From Larix sibirica (Eukaryota > Streptophyta > Pinopsida > Pinales > Pinaceae): 21,976 bases of DNA. Below, piece after piece: positions 1 to 10,515 of the stretch. The position numbers were made by a program, and so were the translations under genes. Position 1 is the stretch's first letter, and every line of letters begins with the position of its first letter. The stretch spans positions 26,031 to 48,006 of the forward strand of contig NWUY0300014927.1 of the NCBI GenBank assembly GCA_004151065.3. The letters are read 5' to 3'. Under the pieces are notes generated by a model, which was given only the letters and a program-made list of their open reading frames with translations, was not told where the DNA came from and ran no database searches.

Positions 1-260
1 CCTACAGGATCTGCTTGGTCCTCGTGACCTATCTTGTAGTGCGGTAATAGTTTCCTGCAATGAATCAACATGCTTCTTAAGCCTTGTATTATCATTCTGC
101 AACCAGACAATATTACCTTGTTGATTGGTATTAATATCCTGCAGAGACTCAACCTACTTAGTAAGTTCAGTAATGGTGCCTTCTAAATAAGTAAGCTGTT
201 TTCATCTTTCCTTTTCTTCATAGAGATTTTGAAGAGCCAATACTTCTAAGTTCTTCTTCA
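1..260 (-). pseudogene. Decayed coiled-coil, gag-like fragment
   Basis: On the minus strand one reading frame runs about 85 codons with only two stops (a TGA and a TAG). It encodes a charged heptad-like protein. Recognisable stretches include LALQNLYEEKER, YLEGTITELTK and LQNDNTRLKKHVDSLQETI, ending in a basic Arg/Ser-rich tail (QDRSRGPSRSCR) at the window edge. Leucines spaced at 3-4 residues suggest a coiled coil, as in the gag region of plant LTR retrotransposons, but no zinc knuckle or capsid motif is visible. The family assignment is an inference from composition only. It could also be a fragment of a host coiled-coil protein. The fragment is cut by the window start. Confidence 0.3.
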
Positions 261-290
261 TCAAGATCAAAGTCGACCATCATGGAAACA

Positions 291-2930
291 TAAAGGTATT
301 TTGCAATAATCAATATGGTGAGCAAGAATGCAGAATGTCTAAGCAAGGTGCATGGAGTATGAAGCTCCCCGTGTAAAGAACTATTACAGCGGCATCTTCA
401 ACAACCAATAAAAGATTACTCCAGTTTTAAAAAAAACTGAACTCAGATCAGATCTGAAACAGAAGAGACAGCTGAAAAGAAATCAAACCCTATTGTAGAA
501 TCAAGTTACACACACTAGACCCTGCACTGCCCTAGATACACCAACAAACAGACTCCACTGAAAACCTGATAAAAACAGGCTAAACATAGACTAGCATGTG
601 CCCTAGGCACAAAAGAAGTTCTACTAATAAAACGTGCCCCAAAAAAATTCCACAGAAATATAATAATAGCAGATGTGGCCATGTAGGGCACAGGAAAAAA
701 ACTAACAGCAGTGCACTGCCAAAAAATAGATCCAAATGCAACACCAAAACACTGTAGAAATAGACAATAGATGCCGACAATGGAAAATAGAATCATATTC
801 ATTGATGAGATTCAAAATTCACCGAATTTCAAAAGAGTCTTAAAATATGTTCCCATTTGCCCAATTAATCGAGGAATCAAAGAACAACTCCAAGGTGAAT
901 TCCAAGCCGAATTTTATTAGGATTTGCTATTTTTGTAGTTTAATGGGAAAAACGAAATTTAAAAAAATAATAAAACACTTATACCTAAGTTACAACTTAT
1001 GAGCTCTGTCACCTGCATTCATTCTCAAGCTCAAGTCCCAATTGTCTGAGGAGCATTATTATCATTGTTCTCCTTCCATTGGTTCATGCCCTCCTCCATC
1101 TCATGGCTAACTAGTTCATCATTCAATGATTGAGATTACAGTGTGCACACAGCCTACAGGTGAACTCATACCCTCCTCTCACGATCCACTAGTTCTACTT
1201 CTCATGGCCAACTCTCTCTATCTCAAGCTTCACACTGCTACAACCTACATCATACAGTCATTCTCCATTTGGCATTGAACTGCAGTATGCAACTCACGTT
1301 GTGCCTCGTATATGTTATAAATTATATATGTATAGCATTTGTGGAGCAACATTGAGGGAAATGTGTGCAAGATAAACTTAATGTTATCTCTGAACTTGCA
1401 AATTGCAATATCACCGGGATGGTTGGATCCTAACAACAGCAATTACTTCTGGGCCCTGGCCCCTAGGTATTGGCCAAAGAAATCAAAGTATTTGTTACAA
1501 GCATTGGATGGATTTGAAGCAAGCTTTCATCGCCAGTTCTATTATCCAACCTGAACTCTAGCGCTGTCAAACACCTATGAATAAATTGTATTTACTTTAG
1601 TTACAGCCAAATGCTGGCCAGGCCGTATGGCTATGACCAGGCTTCAGTCTAGTATGCAACTCTTGCGGTCTTTGGACCATTCTATTAAATAAAATTCCTT
1701 TTCTTTCTAGCAAAAAGAATAATATGTACATCTATATAGATAGATAGATTGAACTTTTTAAAATATGTATATAGATGAACTTAATGGTGAGTTTTATCTG
1801 AATCTCATTGAGAAATTTGAATTTTATCCAAATTTCATTGTTGCTGAATTCAAACCAGAACTTGAACCATCTGACATAGGTTAAAATTCCGGGCATATAC
1901 AGTCCCTAAACAATCTGCAGAACATATCTAAATGGAGGGTTTGAGCTGCCCTTCATGGTCCTCTCAAAAAAACCCAGAAAAAAAAAGTCAGAAGTAGACA
2001 ACAGTAAATTGCTCCCAAAAACAACTCCAAAATTTATCCGTAAATGAGGAACTTATAGCCCACTTGCTTCACCAACACAGATCCTCTGCAGAATTTAATT
2101 TTGGTCTCTATTTTCAGTGTTTTATAGAAAGCTCTATTCTTCAGAATGGCTACAAGGCCTCTATTCTCAAGGTAGCCTGCACACAATGACCAGCAACAAT
2201 GCAAATGATAATCGGTATTCTGAGTTAGTTTCTCTGTTGCTTTCACCAGGCAGGTACACAAGCAACCAGTGGTCGGGCCAATAAAATACAAGACTCTACA
2301 AATACTATGTCTCTGAGAACTGTGTCTTCACATCTGGTTCAATGCTCTATCCTCTGCAATTTAAACAGATATTCTGTCAAAGCTGAGATCAAAGTCTCAA
2401 TGTGAATGAATGGGGTAGCTTATAAGGAAGTGTTCAGCTCTGGTTACTATGTTCAAGTTATTGGCTTACAATGCCCAAGGCCAATGCTCAACAACAAAGC
2501 TAACCTACTCAAGCAGCTGAAACATGCTCTGCATTGAAAACTTCAATGGATACCCTAGGTACATCTCCTCTTGTAGTTTGTTATGAGTTCAAACCTAGTC
2601 ATTAATAATATGCATGGCTGGAGGTGATGACAGAATCACTGTCCAACAACATATTCAAAAGCATTATGTTATATGTTCATTTCTGCTTCACTAAGGTTGA
2701 GTTTATTGAATGCAAAGTCTCCGACAAATTCCCAACAATAAATAATGCTACTTTTCTTATAGTGCTAACCCCATAACAAGATGATTGTGTGTGTAGTGTT
2801 CAGCCAGCAATTTTTTGTTCATTCATTTAGTTGTAGCGATCTAATTGGGCATTGCCTCCTAACAGCAATGCTGCCAGCATTTGGGTATTCCTTCAATTAA
2901 ATTGCAGCAATCTCATTGAGCATGTATGAT
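291..2930. other. Stretch without recognisable genes
   Basis: No frame here gives a protein I recognise. The longest open frames (95 aa on minus at 515-802, 71 aa on plus at 1339-1554, 85 aa on minus at 2034-2291) have no motif, no codon continuity outside their limits and no family resemblance. AATAAA-like hexamers occur near 1580 and 1687, and a short TAGA-type microsatellite lies near 1728-1750. The text is AT-rich with A-runs, consistent with old degraded repeat or intergenic DNA. Confidence 0.5.
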
Positions 2931-2941
2931 ATGAATATCCA

Positions 2942-4351
2942 GGGGAGGCAAGTGTGGAGGGGGTTCTCTTTGACTCTGGTGGGAATGTTTTGAAAACCTT
3001 CACCTAGGGCTTAGGCCACACGACAAACAACCAAGCAGAATGGTTAGCACTCTTACAAGGAGCTGAGATTATTGCCTCTTTAAAACTATCAAAGGTTAAC
3101 ATCCTTGGCGACTCTATGATCGTCATTCGAAAAATGCGCAAAAACATGAGAAACCAGGAATCAACACTGGGACATTTGCAGTGAAGAATTCTGAGCCTTC
3201 TTTGAGTCTCTAGCAGCTTATCTTTATTTCACATAAGACGAAGCAATAACAAAATGGCAAACCAATTGGCATATCAAGGTGTCAAGTTGGCCCAAGGAAT
3301 GATCGTGCCCAATGGGAGTCCACCCCAAAGGAAATGGCTTCCATGAGAAACAATTAAATGAAGCTCGAACATTGGATACAAGGTGTCAAGAGGGGTTGCA
3401 AGGGCTTCATTGTCGATGCGCCCCAATCCATGAGGCAAGAAGCTATTACCCAAGGTGGCAGTTGGAAAGGAAAGATTGGGCATGTGGCCCAGATTGGCAG
3501 TACTCTCAGCTGTGGGGTTTTAAATCTCTGCCCGCCGTCCCCCCCCCCCTTGCAAGCATTCCGGCCCTCTTATCCTTAACCTGGCTCATACACAGGCAAT
3601 TAAGATCTCTTTTTTCGAAAAGAGGGCAGCAAAGGAGATTAATCCCCTGAGAGACAATGGGACAAATCTGCATTATAGCCTGTCTTCTGGGATTGAGGAG
3701 GAGTGCACCGATTTTTGCCTGAAAAGGAGGCATATTGAAGAGGATTCAGAAGAGAATGAACTCTGTCCTCTCCTTAACAAAGTGAGTTTGTTTTCTTGGT
3801 TTTATGAGGGCAAGAAGACTCCTTGGCCAGAAATCACTGACAGTGCAATCGTGGAGAATAACGCTCAAGGGAATCTGGAAGGTGTAAGTTTGTGGCCTCG
3901 GCTCTTTCCATATTGGGCAGGAAATTCTGAGTGTGGGGGGAACACAAGAATTTGGTCTGTTGGCAAGAAGTTTCTCAAATGCTCAGACAGCAGACAAGGT
4001 AAATGTTGTCGTGGACGGAGCTCTTCAGCGGCATGAGAGTTGACTTGAGTGATTTTAAGCATATACTGAGGTTGATAAATGATCGACTTGAAGGGTTGTT
4101 GGATGCTCACAGGTAGATCACATACTATACCTCAACTATGGACACCAGGCTTTCTAGATATTGAAAGCAGCTTAAGAGAGCAGGGTGGCCAAATCAAAGG
4201 GATGTGGGCAGACCTCGACAAACTGTTGAACATGAACCAGTGCAGTCATTGCCACACCACTCTGTTAGTTGAAGTGAAAGCCATGGAGGAGGATTCGGTC
4301 CATCAACCTGTTCAGGAATGGAACAACTCTGTCAGGCATGGGAAGAATTAG
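2942..4351 (+). pseudogene. Retroelement 3' ORF remnant: RNase H domain plus coiled-coil/CxxC tail
   Basis: One frame starting at 2942 reads as an archaeal-type (RVT_3-like) RNase H. Visible landmarks are GVLFDSGGNVLKTF, then GLGHTTNNQAEWLALLQGAE (the conserved catalytic Glu lies in NNQAEW), then KVNILGDSMIVIRKMRK (the catalytic Asp is in LGDS), and near 3254 MANQLAYQGVKLAQG, the typical end of the domain. A TAG replaces the expected Trp after KTFT and a TGA interrupts near 3180. The first-strand Asp is not clear, so the domain start is lost or truncated. The same frame is open from 3524 to 4036 after an 11-C homopolymer. A frame change then gives MRVDLSDFKHILRLINDRLE (from 4033), and another change gives a coiled-coil segment with a CSHC motif up to the stop at 4351. 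Plant L1-type LINEs and Tat/Ogre elements carry this RNase H type; which element this is cannot be decided here. The function of the tail is unknown. Confidence 0.7.
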
Positions 4352-4538
4352 AATTTCTGTTCAGCATGGCCTGTTTTTGTTATTTTGATGTTTTTCTGTA
4401 TTTATCTTCTTGGCCAGTATTTGGGGATATACGGCACATGCAGTGTAGTTAATGTAGTAGATGTGGAAGACATTTTGATAAGTAATTTAGACTCTGGTAT
4501 TTTCTGGGCATGGTTTTTAGCATTGTTGCACGACTCGG

Positions 4539-4832
4539 CTGGCATATGAATCGTCAACTCGGGAAAGACTTGGGAAAAACTCGGGATAGACTGAGCCAGA
4601 CTCGGCAAATAGAAAAAAAACTTAAAATTTTGGGCACATTAAAAAGGCTAATGTAAAAAGAAGGAATTTTGTTTTTGGAATATATATTCAGGGGTTTACA
4701 TTAAAACACATTTAGAATTTTTTTCAATACTTTCTAGTGTAAAGATAAATGTGTTAGTGAACATCTTTGGATTATTTTTTATTCTAATTTGAAAAAAGAA
4801 AAAAAAGTTTTTCTTTAAATGTGGTTTAACCA
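4539..4832. repeat. Diverged direct repeat, copy 1
   Basis: Starts with CTGGCATATGA, carries several ACTCGGG-type motifs, then an AT-rich body ending in GTGGTTTAACCA directly before the N at 4833. The second copy follows at 4834-5118 with roughly 10% substitutions and small indels. No coding potential is evident. Confidence 0.85.
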
Positions 4833-4833
4833 N
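4833..4833. other. Single N, probable contig join
   Basis: A lone ambiguous base sits exactly between two direct repeat copies. Scaffolding tools commonly place a one-base N where neighbouring contigs overlap or the gap estimate is negative. Confidence 0.75.
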
Positions 4834-5118
4834 CTGGCATATGACTCGTTGACTCGGGAAAGACTCAGGAAAAACTCGGGACAAACTCGGCAAGACTAGG
4901 CAAATGGCAAAAAAACTTAAAATTTTGGGCACATTAAAAATGTTCTATGTAAAAAGAAGGAATTTTTATTTTGGAATATATATTTAGGGGTTTATATTAA
5001 AATACATTTAGAATTGTTTTCAATACTCTCTAGTGTAAAGATATGTGATAGTAACATCTTAGGATTATTTTTTATTCTAATTTGAAAAAAAAGTTTTTCT
5101 TTAAATGTGGTTTAACCA
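4834..5118. repeat. Diverged direct repeat, copy 2
   Basis: The copy begins at the base right after the N (CTGGCATATGACTCG) and matches 4539-4832 through GTGGTTTAACCA. Beyond this the sequence continues with CAAACCACAAATT, which copy 1 cannot show because it stops at the N. This places the N exactly at the copy boundary on both sides. Confidence 0.85.
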
Positions 5119-5266
5119 CAAACCACAAATTAACTTTAATTTGATTTATATTAACATGAAGACCACTTTGAAATCCCATATAAATATATCTATAAATATG
5201 TTTTATAATAACCTTCTAATTAATAAATTCTAGTCACTTCCAGGAAACAAGTTACCAAGTTACCCC

Positions 5267-5292
5267 CGTGGGCCATTAGATGCAAATCCAAC
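5267..5292 (+). repeat. Inverted repeat, left arm
   Basis: This 26 bp arm (CGTGGGCCATTAGATGCAAA and six more bases) is the reverse complement of 5443-5468 with one mismatch. The arms are separated by 150 bp. The stretch between them contains related short phrases of the type CAGCTGTCATGG and CAACTGTCGG. It could be a terminal or subterminal arm of a MITE-like element; no target-site duplication was identified. Confidence 0.7.
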
Positions 5293-5442
5293 GACTCATG
5301 GAGTTTAAGCTTTTCCCCCTTGTCAATTTTCCGCTTAGATCTGGACTGTTGGATCAAGCCCAACTTAAAATCTCAGCTGTCATGGAATTTATTTTTGGGT
5401 CGAAGGGTCCTTCTTGAGTTTTCCACGAGTGGAATCTCAACT

Positions 5443-5468
5443 GTCGGATTTGCATCTAATGGCCCACG
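5443..5468 (-). repeat. Inverted repeat, right arm
   Basis: This arm (GTCGGATTTGCATCTAATGG and six more bases) pairs with 5267-5292 at 25 of 26 positions. It lies just upstream of a GC-richer zone rich in CGAGT motifs (5560-5730). Confidence 0.7.
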
Positions 5469-5559
5469 GAGTTTCGGCCTACGACCTCTAAAATTTTCAG
5501 ACAACCAGTAGATCTGTCTTGGGGGTTGATTGAGTCCGCGGGGGCATGTTTCCTCTTTC

Positions 5560-5740
5560 ACGGCTGAGTTCGGGCGAGTTTCATGCCAAGTTTGGGCCAA
5601 GTCCGACCGAGCCCACGAGTTTTGGTGAGTCAATGAGTTAGGGTGAGTGCTTCCCGAGTCTGCAGCGATTACCCAGCCGGACAGTCAGCTCGTGAAGACT
5701 TGCAAGTACTCACGAGTCTCTCAAGAGTGGTGCTTCACTG
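5560..5740. repeat. CGAGT/GAGTC-rich segment
   Basis: Short motifs such as CGAGTT, CCGAGTC, GTGAGTCAATGAGTTAGGGTGAGT and CACGAGTCTC recur. The opposite-orientation motif ACTCGG recurs at 4530-4610 and 4845-4900. The two zones could be the two inverted ends of one old transposable element about 1.2 kb long, but their similarity is motif-level only and I could not align clean terminal repeats. Confidence 0.4.
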
Positions 5741-6170
5741 GTTTTTAGAGCCATCATCTATTAGACAACAGAAGCCTGGACATTTTGTAACTGTTAGCTG
5801 GTAACAGCATTTTAATATAAAAAAATTTACTTGTTCCTGTTTAAAAAAAATGTATGATATGAAGATCATTTGAAACATAAGAAAGATGATATGCAAGTCC
5901 AAATCCGTAATTAAGAAAACCATATGCTAAATGCCTTCAAAATATGCTAAATGTCTTCAAGGAGAGATGGTGAATGAGACAAATCTCCTCTATCCAATAA
6001 TGTCAGCATGAGATGGCATTCTTTACTTCATTTCACACCATTTAATTAATTAACGAATGATGCATATCTGTGACTGTGTGTGTCTTATCACATGGTTCTA
6101 AAAGGCATGGTAAATAAACCATACATGAGCTGGCTGCCTAATTATTAAGAATACTAATAAAACCATATCA
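5741..6170. other. AT-rich stretch without recognisable genes
   Basis: Nothing beyond A/T runs and a short near-duplicate (ATATGCTAAATG at 5921 and 5942) is visible. No coding frame or RNA gene was identified. Confidence 0.5.
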
Positions 6171-6179
6171 AATGCCTCA

Positions 6180-6540
6180 AAGCATGCTACATCCAAGAGA
6201 GAGAAGCCGCTTGAAGCCAGAGCGTTGCCACCCAAGTAGCTCTGTCCAACGATCCCCATGCCCAGTGGATATTCACACACCCAGCATGGATCATGCAGCC
6301 CAACTCACTCTCCAATTGCTCGAAACCAATGCCCAGCGACCATTTCTTGCATTCTCAGGGAATTACCCACAGCATACCAGTTTTGGTACGGGCCATACGG
6401 CCTCCAGGCATGAACAGACCACAGTGTGCAGCTTCCAGGTTAGCTTGTGAGTTCAGTTTGATGCCAAGGAGAGCATATGGTCTCCAGAATGCCACCAGCT
6501 TGAGCATGACTTCAACAAACAGTCCATTAGCATGAGAAAA
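6180..6540 (-). pseudogene. Unidentified antisense coding-like island
   Basis: The segment is clearly richer in G+C than its surroundings. On the minus strand one frame is open from 6540 down to about 6184 with a single internal TGA (near 6298). It gives phrases such as VMLKLVAFWRPYALLGIKL and AAHCGLFMPGGRMARTKTG. A second minus frame also reads plausibly in parts, for example ISTGHGDRWTELLGWQ, with stops where Trp codons could have been. I do not recognise the protein. It may be a decayed gene fragment or a decayed transposon ORF; the correct frame is undecided. Confidence 0.3.
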
Positions 6541-6559
6541 TCAGATTTAGAAACCCTCA

Positions 6560-7440
6560 ACAATAGTGCAACAGCTCTGTAATTAAAACCATGGATTTCA
6601 ATCTCTGAATGAATGAATGGTGGGGAGAAAAGAGATATTGGTGTTCTCTATTTGGTTAGGAAAACCAAATTATGGGGCAAATCTACTGAGCTACAGCAGA
6701 AGTTAATTCTTCCACAATTTTAAATACCCAGGCAGCCATTAACATGGAGTAGCTTCCATTAAAACACAGGCAGAAATTAAAAATGAGAAAGAGCAATATA
6801 TCAAGAACATAATGGACACTGATTTTACGCTGGAAACCCAAATGGGAAAACCAACATTCAATGGTTGCTCAATTCTGAATTCTCTATTTTGGCAATCTCT
6901 TGTTGACTCCATTCTCCCTCTTTGGCCAAAAGACCCTTTGAGAGTCAAATTACAAGGATCTATATGAGAGCTGGAGGTAATGGGAAGACCAAGAGACTGA
7001 CATTTCAGTTTCCATTCCACTTTCTCCTATTTCCATTTTTTATTTTATTTAATTCATTATTTATCCTCTCCTTTGTCTCATTTAACTTGACATTGCATTG
7101 TCTTTTATGTCTTATCTAACCCCTTCATTAATTCCCGAATTACAATTGCAGGTACTAAGTCTTACAAGTTACAACATTCGCTTGTTCAGATCCATTTCGG
7201 ATAAAAGTTTCTACAGAGGAAGGGAAAATTAGCAAGAGGAACGAAGAAACAACCCTAAAAATATCCCATGTTGCAACACAAAGAAACAACAGAAAACACT
7301 GAAATTTTTCTTCCCTAAAACAGATCTGTCAAGAAACTAGGGAAAAAAAACTTTTTGTAGCAGCCCAAATACAGAAAACTCTAAGTTCTAATTGAAAGCC
7401 TAGCTCCAAAACAAACTACAAAAAAAAACAGGAATATGCA
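6560..7440. other. Stretch without recognisable genes
   Basis: This is AT-rich DNA with poly-pyrimidine (7015-7120) and poly-A-rich (7200-7430) parts. The open frames (93 aa on minus at 6739-7020; 65 aa on plus at 6922-7119) are low in complexity and show no family motif. Confidence 0.45.
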
Positions 7441-7499
7441 CAAGCTCAAATGTCCAATGTACCCGACCTGGAATGTGTTGTAATCTAAGAAACAAGATA

Positions 7500-7930
7500 C
7501 ATCCTAGACCCCTCATGTATGCCGTATCCACAAGTTGGACACTTGGATATGCAGGATACGTTAGTGGGGGTATCCAACACATGGGATATGTGTTTTATGC
7601 CAGATGCATATCCCATGCATGTCGACTAGTAGAATCCATGTGCCAGACATGTGGGACACTAAAACAACACACATGTTTTAAATTTGTTATGAAGGTGTTT
7701 GAGCCAATAAATCAATCAACATTTGATCATTTGATGTAGTTCTATTTTCTAAATGTTAAAAAAGTTTACATCTCTATGTCTATATTTAATTCTATAATTT
7801 TTTAATATAAATATATACATAGTATTTACATATCTTATGTACCCTGTTTCAGGGAGGTCTATGTAGTATGTACCCCATATCGGATGTGCATATCTAGTAT
7901 CCAATCTCCGTGTCTTGTGTCATGTGACTT
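7500..7930. repeat. GGATAC/GTATCC-rich degenerate repeat region
   Basis: Words such as GCCGTATCCAC, GGATATGCAGGATACG, GGGTATCCAAC, GGGATATGTG, GCATATCCCATGCATG and, after an AT-rich spacer, CCCATATCGGATGTGCATATC recur in both orientations. They flank an AT-rich middle (7680-7840). Such alternation resembles the ends of a small non-autonomous DNA transposon, but exact termini are not resolvable by eye. Confidence 0.35.
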
Positions 7931-8329
7931 AGGTTGTTTCAAGCTCAGCTTGAAAGCCTCATTTTTCCACAAAAAATTCAGAAATCAACAATTCTTCACA
8001 TCTTTTTCGAATGGGCAACAATTGCTCGGATATTTAGACACTAGAAGTTAGTTTAAGGACAACTTGGTCTAAAGTGTGTTTCTAGTGTGCTTTTGTAATT
8101 TATTAATACCAGGTCACAGTCATGTCTAACACGAGTGATCCAACAGTTCAACATCTCCTCAATATTAATTATCCCTGATCTGTGGTTTACACCCAATTGA
8201 TCTATGATCTCTGTTTAGAGACTAGGGAGCATTTTGTTGATGATCAATGGAGATATGTTCATGTAAATTATGTTTGGAATTAATAAATTGCTTTTCATGT
8301 CATGGAATGTTTTCTCACTTTTAAGGGTT

Positions 8330-8404
8330 TTTAACCACATAAATACTAGGTGAGTGAATGTCTTAAGGTGTTCAACCTTTGTCAATATACCTTATTTTTC
8401 AAAC
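8330..8404 (+). repeat. Possible 3' end of a Ty1/copia-type LTR
   Basis: AGGGTTTTTAACCACATAAA followed by AATATACCTTATTTTTCAAACA resembles the R/U5 part of plant copia LTRs, and it ends in CA directly before a primer-binding-site-like sequence. The 5' end of the LTR was not found and no partner LTR is visible, so this is probably a solo or truncated remnant. Confidence 0.35.
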
Positions 8405-8419
8405 ATTGTATCAGAACGC
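8405..8419 (+). other. Primer-binding-site-like sequence (initiator tRNA-Met type)
   Basis: ATTGTATCAGAACGC resembles the TGGTATCAGAGC primer-binding site used by most plant LTR retrotransposons, with one base lost and a change near the end. It sits right after a CA dinucleotide, as expected downstream of a 5' LTR. Confidence 0.35.
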
Positions 8420-9130
8420 AAGTGAAGCTTTCCTCCTTTTATGATCGAGCTCCTCGCAGCCTGCAACAGCTATTAGAGATGACCGAGAAACCCCAGTTCT
8501 GCAACAATAATGCCACTAGGTAATAGTCTCACAAATCAATTGAACAACTCAAAAAAATCTATCACCAAGAACAATCCTTTGGATAAAAATGATAAGGGGT
8601 ATCTTAGAAACCCTAATGAAGGAGCAGTATAGTCTAGTCTAGAGGTTGTAGGCAAGGTACAGTTATGTGCGCAGAACAAGAAATGGGTCGCATGTAGTCA
8701 AGAGCAGGCCTCTGAAAAACACAGAAAAAGTCTGTTCAGTAGGAAACGGAGGTCCACACCTGCTCTGATCTCAAATTGAGATCACAAATGATAAGTGAGG
8801 ATCAAATGGAACCAACCAACAAACCCTAAATCAGCATAAACCTTAGGCAAAAAAGAACACCATAGCATGAAAAAGAAAACAATATAGGTGCTGCTTGTAG
8901 GCTAAAGAATATAGGTGCCCATGGGCTAAAAGATCAATCACAACCAATGTTTTACAAACGAGGAGTGTCTGTGTATTTACACACATCCTTCTAGGTTCAA
9001 GGCGCTATCCCCAAGAAGTTGACTAGGCTGACCTAGTCATAAATGATAAAGTGGGTAGCTTATCCATATGTAGACTTATTAAAGCCCTTAATACACTAAA
9101 TAGTGGGTCAACACACGGCCTTAAGTAAAG
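8420..9130. other. Stretch without a recognisable gene, after the LTR-like end
   Basis: No retroelement protein motif was found here. The only small feature is a perfect 17 bp palindrome-like word, GATCTCAAATTGAGATC, at 8767-8783. The last part (about 9000-9130) may already be decayed LINE sequence. Confidence 0.4.
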
Positions 9131-10515
9131 ATTACCCATACTCTCACCAATTATATGAGCAAGTTAGTGCCAAAGTCAGAACATAGAGAGGCATGTCAGA
9201 AAGTTTCAACAGTGACAAAGGGGTAAAATAGGGCTGCCAACTCTCTCCCACATTATTTCACTTGTATATTGAAAAAATAAATAAGTGAATTGATGAGGGA
9301 GGGGTGCATATAGAAGGTATAATAATAAAAATCCGCATGTATGCAGATGACATCATTCTAGCATCGATAACCTTAAATAGTCTACAACACCTATTGACAT
9401 TAGAAGCATTCTGTATAGAAGTGGGAATGGAAGTAGACATTGATAAAACAAAGGTAGTCATATTCTCACTTGAGAGGAAATCAGCTCAGCCTCAAATGAA
9501 GTTAAAAAAAATAAACCACTAGAAATCATACAAAACTACAAATACCTGGGCCTAGAGTTTAATCAAAGGTTGAATTGGGAGCAATGCACAAGAAAGAGAG
9601 TCGAGTATTTAGGGAGAATGGAAGGCCACATTCCTTTTACAGAAGAGATGTGGAACAGCAGACACTGACATATGGAACGGGAAAATAATCAGCGCTTTAT
9701 TTCAAACACTCGTCACACCGGTGTTGCTATATGGCTGCAAGATATGGGGCCCAAGCATATCTAAGAAGAAGTGGATTCACATGGAAAATGTACATAAGCA
9801 TATAACAAATTCCCTCCTAATGATAAAATCCTCCACTCCTTTAGGGTTAATTGGGGAAGACAGGTATGTACCAGTTTGAGCTAGAATCATTGAGGAAGTT
9901 GATTTCACACCAACATAAAGGTGGCTGAAATGGACAGAGAACAAATTCTCCGCCAACTCAACAAAGAAACCTAACAGAGAAGGAAGAATGCATGGAAGTT
10001 ACAATGCAAGCAGTGGCTAGAGAGTTGGGAAAAAAAAGGAAAAATGCCTGCAAGGAAATAAAATAGAAAAAGAAAAAGCAACGAAGGATCACTGACAGGG
10101 CCATTACAGGAAACTTGAAAGGCAAATGGTTAAAAAAAGAACAGAAAAAACAGCAATATTATATTGAACAGCTCAACCCTGGCTATGGGATCAAGATTCA
10201 GAATTATCTCACACTTAACATTCCATGGAGGGAAAATACACTTTAGCCCAACATAGGAAAATTCTAACAGGCTAAGATGTGAGACAGGAAAATGGAAAGA
10301 GTCCATTGAAGAAGGGAATCAGACAAATTCAACATCATTTCTTTCTTTACTGCAAACAATAAAACCACATCAAGAAGGGTTGGCAATAGATGGAGCTAAC
10401 TGGAACAAGGTATTCAAGGACAACAAGATAGAAGAAATTGCAAGGAGGGCCAAACGAATAATGTACCACAGATGTAAAATGCTAAAAACAGGATGTAACC
10501 ACCACTCCCCACAGA
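9130..10515 (+). pseudogene. LINE (non-LTR) ORF2, 3' half, decayed
   Basis: This encodes the C-terminal half of a non-LTR reverse transcriptase that would copy LINE RNA at a nicked target. The phrase GCQLSPTLFHLYIEKINK (from 9232) is the conserved region before the active site; a TAG precedes it where the family has Gln. The catalytic motif C is MYADDIILAS, with YADD at 9340-9351. LEAFCIEVGMEVDIDKTKVV follows, as is typical. Frameshifts after 9520 lead to NYKYLGLEFNQRLNWEQC. LVTPVLLYGCKIWGPSISKK (from about 9709) is the usual thumb-region phrase, then KEQKKQQYYIEQLNPGYG near 10135 and AKRIMYHRCKMLKT near 10450. The upstream RT motifs and the endonuclease are missing, so the copy is 5'-truncated, as LINEs often are. 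The 4.8 kb repeat starts inside it at 10055. Confidence 0.85.

Noticed and set aside
515-802. 95-codon hydrophobic open frame on the minus strand
   Set aside because: The hydrophobicity comes from A/T-rich, repetitive sequence. There is no motif, and no continuation in frame.
1339-1554. 71-codon plus-strand frame ending with a Trp/Tyr/Pro-rich stretch, followed by AATAAA-like signals
   Set aside because: I considered it as a terminal exon. No family is recognisable and no convincing splice acceptor or upstream exon was found, so it is only mentioned in the gap description.
5373-5633. 86-codon minus-strand frame across the inverted repeat
   Set aside because: It is a by-product of the GC-richer repeat sequence; it shows no protein motif.
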